A stretch of 21,172 bases of DNA from JBDTMT01 sp033764095. Lineage in GTDB: Bacteria > Desulfobacterota > Binatia > HRBIN30 > CADEER01. The translations under genes were made by a program, and so were the position numbers. The notes beneath the pieces were generated by a model that had not been told where the DNA came from, did not search any database, and worked only from the letters and a program-made list of their open reading frames with translations. This document shows, one piece after another, positions 14,686-21,172 of this stretch (positions within the stretch are counted from its first letter, which is position 1; each line of letters opens with the position of its first letter). The DNA lies in assembly GCA_033764095.1 (NCBI GenBank), contig JANRJF010000341.1:1-21172 (forward strand), given 5' to 3'.

Positions 14686-17600
14686 ATGGCGCTGATTGAT
14701 CTCGCCACCCGCGACACGGCGGCACCGCGGGCGCGGCTGTTGTCGAACGGCTCGTACGGCGTCCTGCTGAGCGGCGCCGGCGGCGGCTACTCGCAATGGC
14801 ACGACACGTTGCTGACCGCCTGGGAGGGCGATCGCGTCGAGGACGGCGACGGCCTGTTCGTCTACCTGCGCGACTGCGACGACGGCGCGACGTGGTCGCT
14901 CGGCGCGCAGCCGTGCGGTCTCGGCGGCGCCGAGCGCTACGCCGCAGTCGCCAGCCCCGGTGGCGTGCGCCTCGGCCGCCGCGAGCGCGAGCTCGACGCC
15001 TCGCTCGCCGTCTGCGTGTTTCCCGATCTCGACGCCGAGCTGCGCCGCCTCACCATTCGCAACGCCTCCGGCCGCACCCGCCGCCTCGAAGTCACCTGGT
15101 ACGCGCCGCTGGTGTTGAACGCGCTCCCCGCCCACGCCGCGCATCCGGCGTTCTCGAAGTTGTTCGTCGAGACTGAGCTCATCACTGCCGCTGCGTTGTC
15201 GCCCTCTGATGCAACTCCCCCCTTTGAAGATGCGACTCCCCCCTTTGAAAAAGGGGGGAAGGGGGGGATTTCCGAACCATCCGACAAATCCCCCCTCGCC
15301 CCCCTTTTTCAAAGGGGGGTGTTAGCGCGCCGCCGCCCGCGCAGCGCCGGCGAGCATCCGCCGCTCATGGGCCTCGCCATCTTCGGTGGCGAGTCGCCGT
15401 CCTTCGACACCGACCGCGCCCGCCTGCTCGGCCGCAACCGCCGTGCCGCGACGCTGGCGGCGCTCGAGGCTGGCGGACCGCTCGCCGGCGGCGTCGGCAG
15501 CGTGCTCGATCCGGCCTTCGCGGCGCGCGTCGAGGTCGTCATTCCCGCCGGCGCCACGGCGACGGTGGATGTCGTGCTCGCTGCCGCCGCCGACCGCGCC
15601 GCGCTGCTCGCGCTGTGGGCGCGCAGCGGCGATGCGGGGCTGCGCGACGGCGCCTGGGACGCCGCCGCGGCGGCGGAGCGGGCGCGGCGCGCCGCGCTCG
15701 GGCTCGACGACGCCGAGGCCGAGCGGCTGCAGGACCTCGCCGTCGCGCTGCTCTACCAGGATCCCGCCGTCGGCGCCGGGCTGGCCGAGCGCAAGCGTCC
15801 GCGTGGCGCCGTCTCGCAGCTGTGGGGACATGCGATGGGCGGGCGGCCGCTGATTGTCGCGCGCGACGCCGGGTTGTTGCCGCGCCTGCTCACCGCGCAC
15901 GCGTACTGGACGCGCCTCGGCCTCGGCATCGACATGCTGGTGCTGGCCGCCGACGCCGCCGCGGTCGAGGCCGGGCAGGCCCTGATCAAGGAGCGCGGCG
16001 GTGCGCCGGGTGTCCAGGTGCAGGCGCGCGATGCGTTCCCGGCCGCCGATCTCGCCGTCGCGCTCGCCTGGGCGTCGCTGGTGGTCGGCGAGGACCTGCC
16101 GGCGCCGGGCCGCATGCCGATCGTCCCGATCGCCGCCGCTGCGCCGGCGCCGCCGCCGTCGCCCGCGCCTGCGCCAGCGAGCGAACTGGAGTTCGACAAC
16201 GGCGCCGGCGCCTTCACCGCCGGCGGGCGCGAGTACCGCATCGTCGTCGGTCCCGATGCGGCGGCGCGGCCGCCGCTCGCCTGGATCAACGTCATCGGCC
16301 ACGACAGCTTCGGCGCGCTGGTGAGCGAGAGCGGCGCCGGGTACACGTGGAGCCGCAACAGCCGCGAGCATCGGCTGACGCCGTGGCGCAACGATCCGGT
16401 CGGCGATCCGCACGACGAGGCGCTCTACGTGCGCGACGAGGCGAGTGGCGCGTTCTGGTCGCCGCAGCCCGGGCCGTGTCCGTCCGGCACCTACGAGGTG
16501 CGGCACGGCTTCGGCTGGACACGGTGGCGCGGCACGGTCGGCGAGCTGGAGCAGGAGGTGACCTGCTTCGTCCCGCTGCAGCAGCCGGTGAAGCTGACGC
16601 GCCTGCGCATCACCAACCGCGGCAGCGCGCCGCGCCGCCTGGCGCTCTACAGCTATGCGCGCCTGGTGCTCGGCGTGACGCCGCGCGAAACGGCGCGCCT
16701 GGTGTGCTGCGCGCGCGACAAGAAGAGCGGCGCCTGGTTGGCGGCGAACCGGCTGGCGGACGAGTTCGGCGACGGCGACGCGTTTGCGGCGGTCGCGGCG
16801 CCGGACGGCGCGGCGCTGAGCGGTACCTGCGACCGCGCCGCCTTCCTCGGCCAGGACGGCAGCAGCGCGGCGCCGGCGGCCCTGCGCGCTGGCGGCGAGC
16901 TCGACGGGCGTGCCGCCGCCGGGCTCGATCCGTGTTTCGCGCAGCGCGTTGCGGTCGAAGTGGCGGCCGGCGCCAGCGTCGAGTGCACCTTCCTGCTCGG
17001 CGAGGCGGTGAAGCGCAAGACGCTTGCCGAGCTGGTGCAGCGCTACGCGACGCCGGCGGCGGTCGAGGCGGCGCTGGCCGCGGTGCGCGGCTTCTGGGAC
17101 GAGACGCTCGGCGCCGTGCAGGTGCGCACCCCGTCGCGCGCCATCGACCTGATGCTCAACGGCTGGCTGCTCTACCAGGTGCTGAGCTGCCGGCTGTGGG
17201 GGCGCTCGGCGCTGTACCAGTCGGGCGGCGCCTACGGCTTCCGCGACCAACTGCAGGACTCCGCCGCGCTCGTCTACACCCGCCCCGACCTGATGCGCGC
17301 GCAGCTCCTGCTGCACGCCGCGCATCAGTTCGTCGAAGGCGACGTGCTGCACTGGTGGCATCCGCCGCTGGCGCGCGGCATCCGCACGCGCTTCTCGGAC
17401 GACCTGCTGTGGCTGCCGTACCTGACCGCGTACTACATCGGCGTCACCGGCGACCGCGCCATCCTCAAGCAGCGGGTCGGCTTCCTGCAGGCCCGCCCGC
17501 TGGCCCCGGGCGAGGACGAGGCCTACCTGCTGCCCGGCCACGCCACCGAGCGCACTGATCTCTACGATCACTGCTGTCGCGCCATCGACCGCTCGCTGGC

Positions 17601-18621
17601 GGTCGGCGCGCACGGTCTGCCGCTGATGGGCACCGGCGACTGGAACGACGGCATGAACCGCGTCGGCCGCGAGGGGAAGGGCGAGAGCGTCTGGGTGGGC
17701 TTCTTCCTCTACGATCTGCTCGGCGCGTTCATTCCGTTCTGCGTATCGCGCGGCGACAGCGCCCGCGCCGAGCGCTACGGCCAGCACCGCGAGGCGCTGC
17801 GCGCAGCGCTCAACGACGGCGGCTGGGACGGCGCCTGGTACCGGCGCGCCTACTACGACGACGGCACGCCGCTCGGCTCGGCGCAGAGCGACGAGTGCAA
17901 GATCGACGTGCTGGCGCAGTCGTGGGCGGTGATCTCCGGCGCGGCGCCCGCCGAGCGCGCCGCGCAGGCAATGCAGGCGGTGGACGAACGTCTGGTGATG
18001 CGCGACGCCGGCCTCATCCGCCTGCTGGCGCCGCCGTTCGACACCAGCGCGCACGACCCCGGCTACATCAAGGGCTACGTGCCCGGCATCCGCGAGAACG
18101 GCGGCCAGTACACGCACGGCGCCACCTGGGTGGTGATGGCGCTGGCGATGATGGGCCGCCGCGCCGACGCGGCGCCGTACTACGAGATGCTGACGCCGGT
18201 GCAGCACGGCGGCAGCGCCGACGCGATCGCGACCTTTCAGGTCGAGCCCTACGTCATCTGCGCCGACGTCTACGGCGTCGCCCCGCACGTCGGCCGCGGC
18301 GGCTGGACCTGGTACACCGGCTCCGCCGCCTGGATGTACCGCATCGGCCTCGAGCGCGTGCTCGGCATCCGCGTCGCCGGCGGCGACACGTTGATCATCG
18401 ACCCGCGCATCCCCGACGCCTGGCCGGGCTTCGACGTGACGCTGCGTCTCAATGACGGTGCCTCGCGCTACACCGTCACCGTCGAGAACCCCTCCGGCAG
18501 CGCTGCCCGCGTCGTCCACGTCGAGCTCGACGGCGCCCCCAGCGTGCTCGCGGACGGCGTCGCGCACGTGCCGCTGCTGCGCGACAACGCGCCGCACGCC
18601 GTGCGCGTCGTGCTGGGCTGA
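14686..18621 (+). CDS. NdvB-like GH94 (cyclic beta-1,2-glucan synthase C-terminal type) protein
   Basis: The 1311-residue product is related to the C-terminal part of cyclic beta-1,2-glucan synthases but lacks the N-terminal GT84 membrane synthase. Two GH94-associated beta-sandwich halves are visible. The first is at about 18-300 (LLSNGSYGVLLSGAGGGYSQW, HPAFSKLFVETEL, DTDRARLLGRNRR) and the second at about 530-790 (GALVSESGAGYTWSRNSREHRLTPW). A Pro/Ala linker (about 486-499) precedes the second. The (alpha/alpha)6 barrel follows, with GTGDWNDGMNR (Asp985/Asp988, the motif holding the general acid) and NGGQYTHGATWVVMAL (from Asn1138). GH94 enzymes are phosphorylases; in NdvB this domain trims chain length. 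There is no signal peptide or TM segment, so it may be cytoplasmic and phosphorolytic. ATG 14686 is preferred over GTG 14668, which is in repeat F. Residues about 175-212 are encoded by inserted repeat element G. Confidence 0.9.
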   Translation: MALIDLATRDTAAPRARLLSNGSYGVLLSGAGGGYSQWHDTLLTAWEGDRVEDGDGLFVYLRDCDDGATWSLGAQPCGLGGAERYAAVASPGGVRLGRRERELDASLAVCVFPDLDAELRRLTIRNASGRTRRLEVTWYAPLVLNALPAHAAHPAFSKLFVETELITAAALSPSDATPPFEDATPPFEKGGKGGISEPSDKSPLAPLFQRGVLARRRPRSAGEHPPLMGLAIFGGESPSFDTDRARLLGRNRRAATLAALEAGGPLAGGVGSVLDPAFAARVEVVIPAGATATVDVVLAAAADRAALLALWARSGDAGLRDGAWDAAAAAERARRAALGLDDAEAERLQDLAVALLYQDPAVGAGLAERKRPRGAVSQLWGHAMGGRPLIVARDAGLLPRLLTAHAYWTRLGLGIDMLVLAADAAAVEAGQALIKERGGAPGVQVQARDAFPAADLAVALAWASLVVGEDLPAPGRMPIVPIAAAAPAPPPSPAPAPASELEFDNGAGAFTAGGREYRIVVGPDAAARPPLAWINVIGHDSFGALVSESGAGYTWSRNSREHRLTPWRNDPVGDPHDEALYVRDEASGAFWSPQPGPCPSGTYEVRHGFGWTRWRGTVGELEQEVTCFVPLQQPVKLTRLRITNRGSAPRRLALYSYARLVLGVTPRETARLVCCARDKKSGAWLAANRLADEFGDGDAFAAVAAPDGAALSGTCDRAAFLGQDGSSAAPAALRAGGELDGRAAAGLDPCFAQRVAVEVAAGASVECTFLLGEAVKRKTLAELVQRYATPAAVEAALAAVRGFWDETLGAVQVRTPSRAIDLMLNGWLLYQVLSCRLWGRSALYQSGGAYGFRDQLQDSAALVYTRPDLMRAQLLLHAAHQFVEGDVLHWWHPPLARGIRTRFSDDLLWLPYLTAYYIGVTGDRAILKQRVGFLQARPLAPGEDEAYLLPGHATERTDLYDHCCRAIDRSLAVGAHGLPLMGTGDWNDGMNRVGREGKGESVWVGFFLYDLLGAFIPFCVSRGDSARAERYGQHREALRAALNDGGWDGAWYRRAYYDDGTPLGSAQSDECKIDVLAQSWAVISGAAPAERAAQAMQAVDERLVMRDAGLIRLLAPPFDTSAHDPGYIKGYVPGIRENGGQYTHGATWVVMALAMMGRRADAAPYYEMLTPVQHGGSADAIATFQVEPYVICADVYGVAPHVGRGGWTWYTGSAAWMYRIGLERVLGIRVAGGDTLIIDPRIPDAWPGFDVTLRLNDGASRYTVTVENPSGSAARVVHVELDGAPSVLADGVAHVPLLRDNAPHAVRVVLG
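15208..15319. repeat. Inverted repeat inserted in frame in the GH94 gene, element G
   Basis: The left arm 15238-15271 and right arm 15286-15319 are inverse copies at 31 of 34 positions around a 14-nt spacer. Each arm contains its own smaller CCCCCCTTT/AAGGGGGG dyad. Two 21-bp direct repeats (15208-15228 and 15229-15249, one difference) precede and overlap the left arm. The whole stretch is open in the GH94 reading frame, giving peptide features TPPFEKGGKGG and SPLAPLFQRG. Homopolymer G/C runs contrast with the surrounding codon use. Confidence 0.93.
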
Positions 18622-18624
18622 GCG

Positions 18625-18752
18625 GCGGCCAGGCGGCCGCGTGCGTTGCGGCAGCCTTCCAGCTGCGGATTCCGCAGCCGATTGCGGATTCCGCAGCGCG
18701 CCGCGACCGCTGCGCGGCACCGCGCGCCAGCTCCGGCAGCGGCACGCCGCTG
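18625..18752. repeat. Cluster of short dyads upstream of the redox operon (H)
   Basis: The 179-bp gap after the GH94 gene holds consecutive palindromes. These are GCGGCC/GGCCGC (18625-18640), CTGCGGA-T-TCCGCAG (18663-18677), TGCGGA-T-TCCGCA (18683-18695, 19 bp after the previous copy), GCGCGG/CCGCGC (18712-18725) and CAGCGGC/GCCGCTG (18737-18752). The duplicated 13-bp core at 18664-18676 and 18683-18695 is clearly repetitive; the others may be chance in GC-rich DNA. They could serve as operator, terminator or a degenerate repeat element. Confidence 0.5.
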
Positions 18753-18800
18753 GCCGCAGCCTTGCACTGCCACGGCATCGACAACCCAACGGAGGTTCCG

Positions 18801-19064
18801 ATGCCCATCACCCGCACCATCCTCGCCGTCACCCTGATCGCCACTGCCGCCGCGGCGCAGCCGAGCGGGCCGCCGCCGCAGGGCCGCCGGCACGGGCCGC
18901 CGCCGATCGCGCTGCAGGCCTGCGAGGGGCTCGCCGAGGGCGACGCCTGCACCTTCACCGGGCGCTACGGCGAGCGCATCGCCGGCAGCTGCACGGCGTT
19001 CGGCGAGCAGATCGCCTGTCTGCCCGCCGACGCGCCGCCACCGCCGCCGGCGGGCGAGGAATGA
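18801..19064 (+). CDS. Small secreted four-cysteine protein
   Basis: The 87-residue product has a signal peptide (1-20, cleavage near AAAAQ/PS) and a proline-rich start (PSGPPPQGRRHGPPP). A compact core contains four cysteines (Cys41, 50, 64, 73; spacing 8-13-8) in the pattern ACEGLAEGDAC...GERIAGSC...GEQIACLP. A proline-rich tail ends the protein. I recall short secreted proteins and tails with this ACxGxxxGxxC...GxC...ACxP pattern in Proteobacteria but no known function. Two disulfides are likely after export. GGAGG at 18791-18795, 5 nt before ATG 18801, is the best ribosome-binding site in this half of the window. The next gene follows after 9 bp, so it leads an operon with the di-heme oxidoreductase. 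Confidence 0.75.
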   Translation: MPITRTILAVTLIATAAAAQPSGPPPQGRRHGPPPIALQACEGLAEGDACTFTGRYGERIAGSCTAFGEQIACLPADAPPPPPAGEE

Positions 19065-19073
19065 GGCGCGGCC

Positions 19074-20621
19074 ATGCGAACGCGGCGCGTGCTGGTTCTC
19101 GCCCTCCTCATCAGCGCCGGCCTCGGCAGCCTGGCGGCGCGCGGCCTGCTCGATCCGTTCGGCATCGTCGCCAGCCTGCATGCGCCGGGCGGGGAGCATC
19201 TGGACCAGGAGGAACTGGTCGATCTGTTGCATGACGGCCGCAACGCCGACGCCTTCAGCGAGGCGTTCGAGCACGGCGACGAGCTGTTCGAGACCAGCTT
19301 CAACGCCGTCGACGGCGTCGGCGCCGAGGTCGGCGACGGCAGCCGCGTCACGCGCGTGCCGCGCGCCGACCTCGCCGCCTGGTCCTCGCACACGCCGAGC
19401 CGCGCCACCGGTCCCAACGCCGCCGCCTGCACCGGCTGCCACAACCTGCCGGGCGACGACGGCGCCGGCAGCGCCGCCGCCAACGTGCACCGCGATCCGA
19501 CCCACAGCGGCGAGCTCGACCGCTTCATCCAGCGCAACACACCGCACGTGTTTGCTCCCGGTGCCCTGCAGCGGCTGGCCGAGGAGATGACCGAAGAGCT
19601 GCAGGCGCAGCGCGACGCGGCGCGCGCCGCCACCTGTCGCGACGGCCGCCGCCGCACCGTCGCGCTGCGCGCCAAGCAGCTGCCGTTCGGCGCGCTCACC
19701 GTCACGCCGCGCAGTCAGCGGCCCTGCCGCGTCGATCTCGACCTGCGCGGCGTGCGCGGCGTCGACCAGGACCTGGTGGTGCGGCCGTTCCAGTGGAAGG
19801 GCAGCGTTGCCTTTCTGCGCGACTTCAATCGCGGCGCGGCGCACAACGAGCTCGGCATGCAGCCGGTCGAGCTGACCGGCGACGGCGTCGACGGCGATGG
19901 CGACGGCGTCGCCGACGAGATGACGATCGGCGACATGACTGCGCTTGCCGTCTACCTCGCCGCGCAGCCGCGTCCGACCAGCAAGCTCGAGCTCGACGGG
20001 CTCGGCCTGCTCGATCCGCCGCTCAGCCCAGCGCAGCGCGACTCGATCCGCCGCGGCGAACAGGCCTTCCAACGCGCCAGCTGCACCGGCTGCCACCGCG
20101 CCGAGCTGCGCCTCGCCGATCCGATCTTCCGCGAGCCCAGCGCCAACCCGAACTTCCGCGACGCGACCTTCCCGGGCGGGCAGGATCCGGTGGCGCGCGG
20201 CGTCGACCCGGCGCTGCCGGTGCGCGTCGATCTCACCGCCGACCAGCCCGACAACGTGGTGCGCGATGCGAACGGCCAGACCGTCCGTCTCGGCGCGCTG
20301 GTGCGCGACGGCGCGGGCGGCGCGATCGTGTCGCTGTATGGCGACCTGCGCCGCCACGATATGGGCCCCGGCCTGGCGGAGGCGATCGACGAGACCGGCA
20401 GCGGCGCCTCGGTGTTCCTCACCGAGAACCTGTGGGGCGTCGGCTCGACCGCGCCCTACCTGCACGACGGGCGCGCGACGACGCTGAGCGAGGCGATCCT
20501 GCTGCACGGCGGCGAGGCGCAGGCGTCGCGCCGCGCCTTCGAGCAGCTGAGCGGCGCCGAGCAGTCCGACCTCATCGCCTTCCTCGACAATCTGGTGTTG
20601 TTCAAAGTTCCCGAAGAGTAG
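19074..20621 (+). CDS. Di-heme cytochrome c oxidoreductase (DUF1111/peroxidase-like)
   Basis: The 515-residue product has a signal peptide (about 1-22). Two CxxCH heme c sites are present: CTGCH at 119-123 and CTGCH at 337-341. Between them is an Asp-rich loop DGDGVDGDGDGVADEMTIGDMTALAVYLAAQPRP, which looks calcium-binding, and the protein ends with VGSTAPYLHDGRATTLSEAILLHGGEAQASRRAFEQL. This combination is typical of the di-haem oxidoreductase family often annotated as putative thiol oxidoreductase or cytochrome c peroxidase-like. The acceptor and substrate are unknown, and peroxidase activity should not be assumed. It is periplasmic, with hemes attached after export. It is nine bases downstream of the four-Cys protein and 14 bases upstream of a membrane sensor gene, so all three are probably co-transcribed. 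Confidence 0.9.
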   Translation: MRTRRVLVLALLISAGLGSLAARGLLDPFGIVASLHAPGGEHLDQEELVDLLHDGRNADAFSEAFEHGDELFETSFNAVDGVGAEVGDGSRVTRVPRADLAAWSSHTPSRATGPNAAACTGCHNLPGDDGAGSAAANVHRDPTHSGELDRFIQRNTPHVFAPGALQRLAEEMTEELQAQRDAARAATCRDGRRRTVALRAKQLPFGALTVTPRSQRPCRVDLDLRGVRGVDQDLVVRPFQWKGSVAFLRDFNRGAAHNELGMQPVELTGDGVDGDGDGVADEMTIGDMTALAVYLAAQPRPTSKLELDGLGLLDPPLSPAQRDSIRRGEQAFQRASCTGCHRAELRLADPIFREPSANPNFRDATFPGGQDPVARGVDPALPVRVDLTADQPDNVVRDANGQTVRLGALVRDGAGGAIVSLYGDLRRHDMGPGLAEAIDETGSGASVFLTENLWGVGSTAPYLHDGRATTLSEAILLHGGEAQASRRAFEQLSGAEQSDLIAFLDNLVLFKVPEE

Positions 20622-20635
20622 CGCTATGTGAGCGC

Positions 20636-21172
20636 ATGCCGACCTCCGACTCCCTCCCGCCCGGCGGGCGCTTCTGGCGCTCGCCGGGCGGTGCCCGTTA
20701 CGCCCAGGCGATCGTCGGCGGCGTCATCGCGCTGGCGCTGGCGGGTGCGCTGGCCTCGGCGCTGCGCGTCGTCGACCGCGCCCAGCGCACGGTGGCGAGC
20801 GGCGAGGGCGAGCGGCTGCTGCACGCGGTGCGGCCGATCGTCGACCACGGCAGCGACCGCGGCGGCCTGGAGGAGGCGGTGCAGCGCCTGGCGCCCGAGG
20901 GGTTGCGCTGCATCGCGCTGTTCGGCGCCGACGGCCGGGTGCGGACGCGCGCCGGCACCTGTCTGGCTTCGGACGCGGCGATGCAGGCGATGCTGGTGAC
21001 CACCCATCCCGGCCAGGCGGTGCCGGTCGGCCCGCGCCTCGCCTTCGTCCACCGCCTGCCACCGCCGCCGCCGCCAGGGGCGCCGTGGCCGCCGCCGCCA
21101 CCGCCGGGCGGGCCGGAGGCTGGGCGGCCACCCGGTCCGCCCCCCGGCGGCCCGCCGGGTCCGGGTGCGCCG
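20636..21172 (+). CDS. Partial membrane sensor (probable histidine kinase N-terminus), 3' end outside window
   Basis: An open frame from ATG 20636 to the window edge gives 179 residues. A short cytoplasmic start is followed by one TM helix (about 23-46, AQAIVGGVIALALAGALASALRVV) and an extracytoplasmic alpha/beta segment. That segment contains RTVASGEGERLLHAVRPIVD, LEEAVQRLAPEGLRCIALFGADGRV and a second Cys at 109. Two runs of six prolines and a Gly/Pro-rich stretch (142-179) complete the visible part. The layout, a TM helix followed by a periplasmic sensor with a D-G-R turn, is that of two-component sensor kinases, but the kinase core lies beyond the window, so this is inference. Cys92 and Cys109 could form a redox-responsive disulfide. 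It follows the di-heme oxidoreductase by 14 bp, with a GCGCT/AGCGC dyad (20621-20635) in the gap. Confidence 0.6.
   Translation, partial: MPTSDSLPPGGRFWRSPGGARYAQAIVGGVIALALAGALASALRVVDRAQRTVASGEGERLLHAVRPIVDHGSDRGGLEEAVQRLAPEGLRCIALFGADGRVRTRAGTCLASDAAMQAMLVTTHPGQAVPVGPRLAFVHRLPPPPPPGAPWPPPPPPGGPEAGRPPGPPPGGPPGPGAP

Noticed and set aside
15238..15271. G-quadruplex as the main function of element G
   Set aside because: Each strand has only a few separate G-runs at irregular spacing, and the strong inverted symmetry explains the G/C runs better.
15322..18789. Minus-strand open frame of 1155 codons opposite the GH94 gene
   Set aside because: Same antisense effect; low-complexity composition and no motifs, with clear GH94 motifs on the other strand.

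Overview
The window is about 21 kb of GC-rich (roughly 70% by eye), densely packed chromosomal DNA from a Gram-negative bacterium. The Gram-negative reading rests on an outer-membrane-lipoprotein-sorting-like (LolA-fold) protein, a cyclic beta-1,2-glucan synthase-like GH94 protein, a di-heme DUF1111-type oxidoreductase and many Sec signal peptides. A C-terminal module on the PQQ-dependent sugar dehydrogenase resembles modules I recall from deltaproteobacterial or Binatota-like metagenomes. That placement is tentative and no rRNA or tRNA gene is present to test it.

Layout. (1) Bases 1-4117, minus strand: a compact operon of a 7-TM protein with an inactive transglutaminase domain, a RimK-like ATP-grasp ligase, a second secreted transglutaminase-fold protein lacking catalytic residues, and a translationally coupled partial gene leaving the window on the left. 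(2) Bases 4341-7223: a tiny XRE-type repressor (plus strand) convergent with a secreted PQQ sugar dehydrogenase, followed by a LolA-like secreted protein (both minus strand). (3) Bases 7524-18621, plus strand: a membrane histidine kinase, an anchored SGNH hydrolase, a PLP-dependent D-cysteine desulfhydrase/ACC-deaminase-like enzyme, a secreted discoidin-domain six-hairpin glycosidase-like protein and a 1311-residue NdvB-like GH94 protein. The last two probably act on the same glucan-type carbohydrate. (4) Bases 18801-21172, plus strand: a redox operon of a small four-cysteine secreted protein, a di-heme cytochrome c oxidoreductase and the N-terminal part of a membrane sensor with proline-rich segments.

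The most unusual structure is a set of non-homologous inverted-repeat elements sharing one architecture. Arms of about 14-41 nt, mostly built from short degenerate tandem units, face each other across a spacer. Examples have units like GGCAAAA (A), CACGGATT (B), AGGCTGTT (D and E), CACGGATGAA (F) and CCCCCCTTTGAA (G). They almost completely fill the gaps between co-directional genes, sometimes starting on the last base of a stop codon and ending one base before a start codon. One (B) supplies the start codon of its neighbour. One (G) sits in frame inside the GH94 gene, adding about 38 residues where NdvB-type proteins appear continuous. None occurs in the divergent or convergent gaps of this window. 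No transposase is present, so how they spread cannot be read from here.
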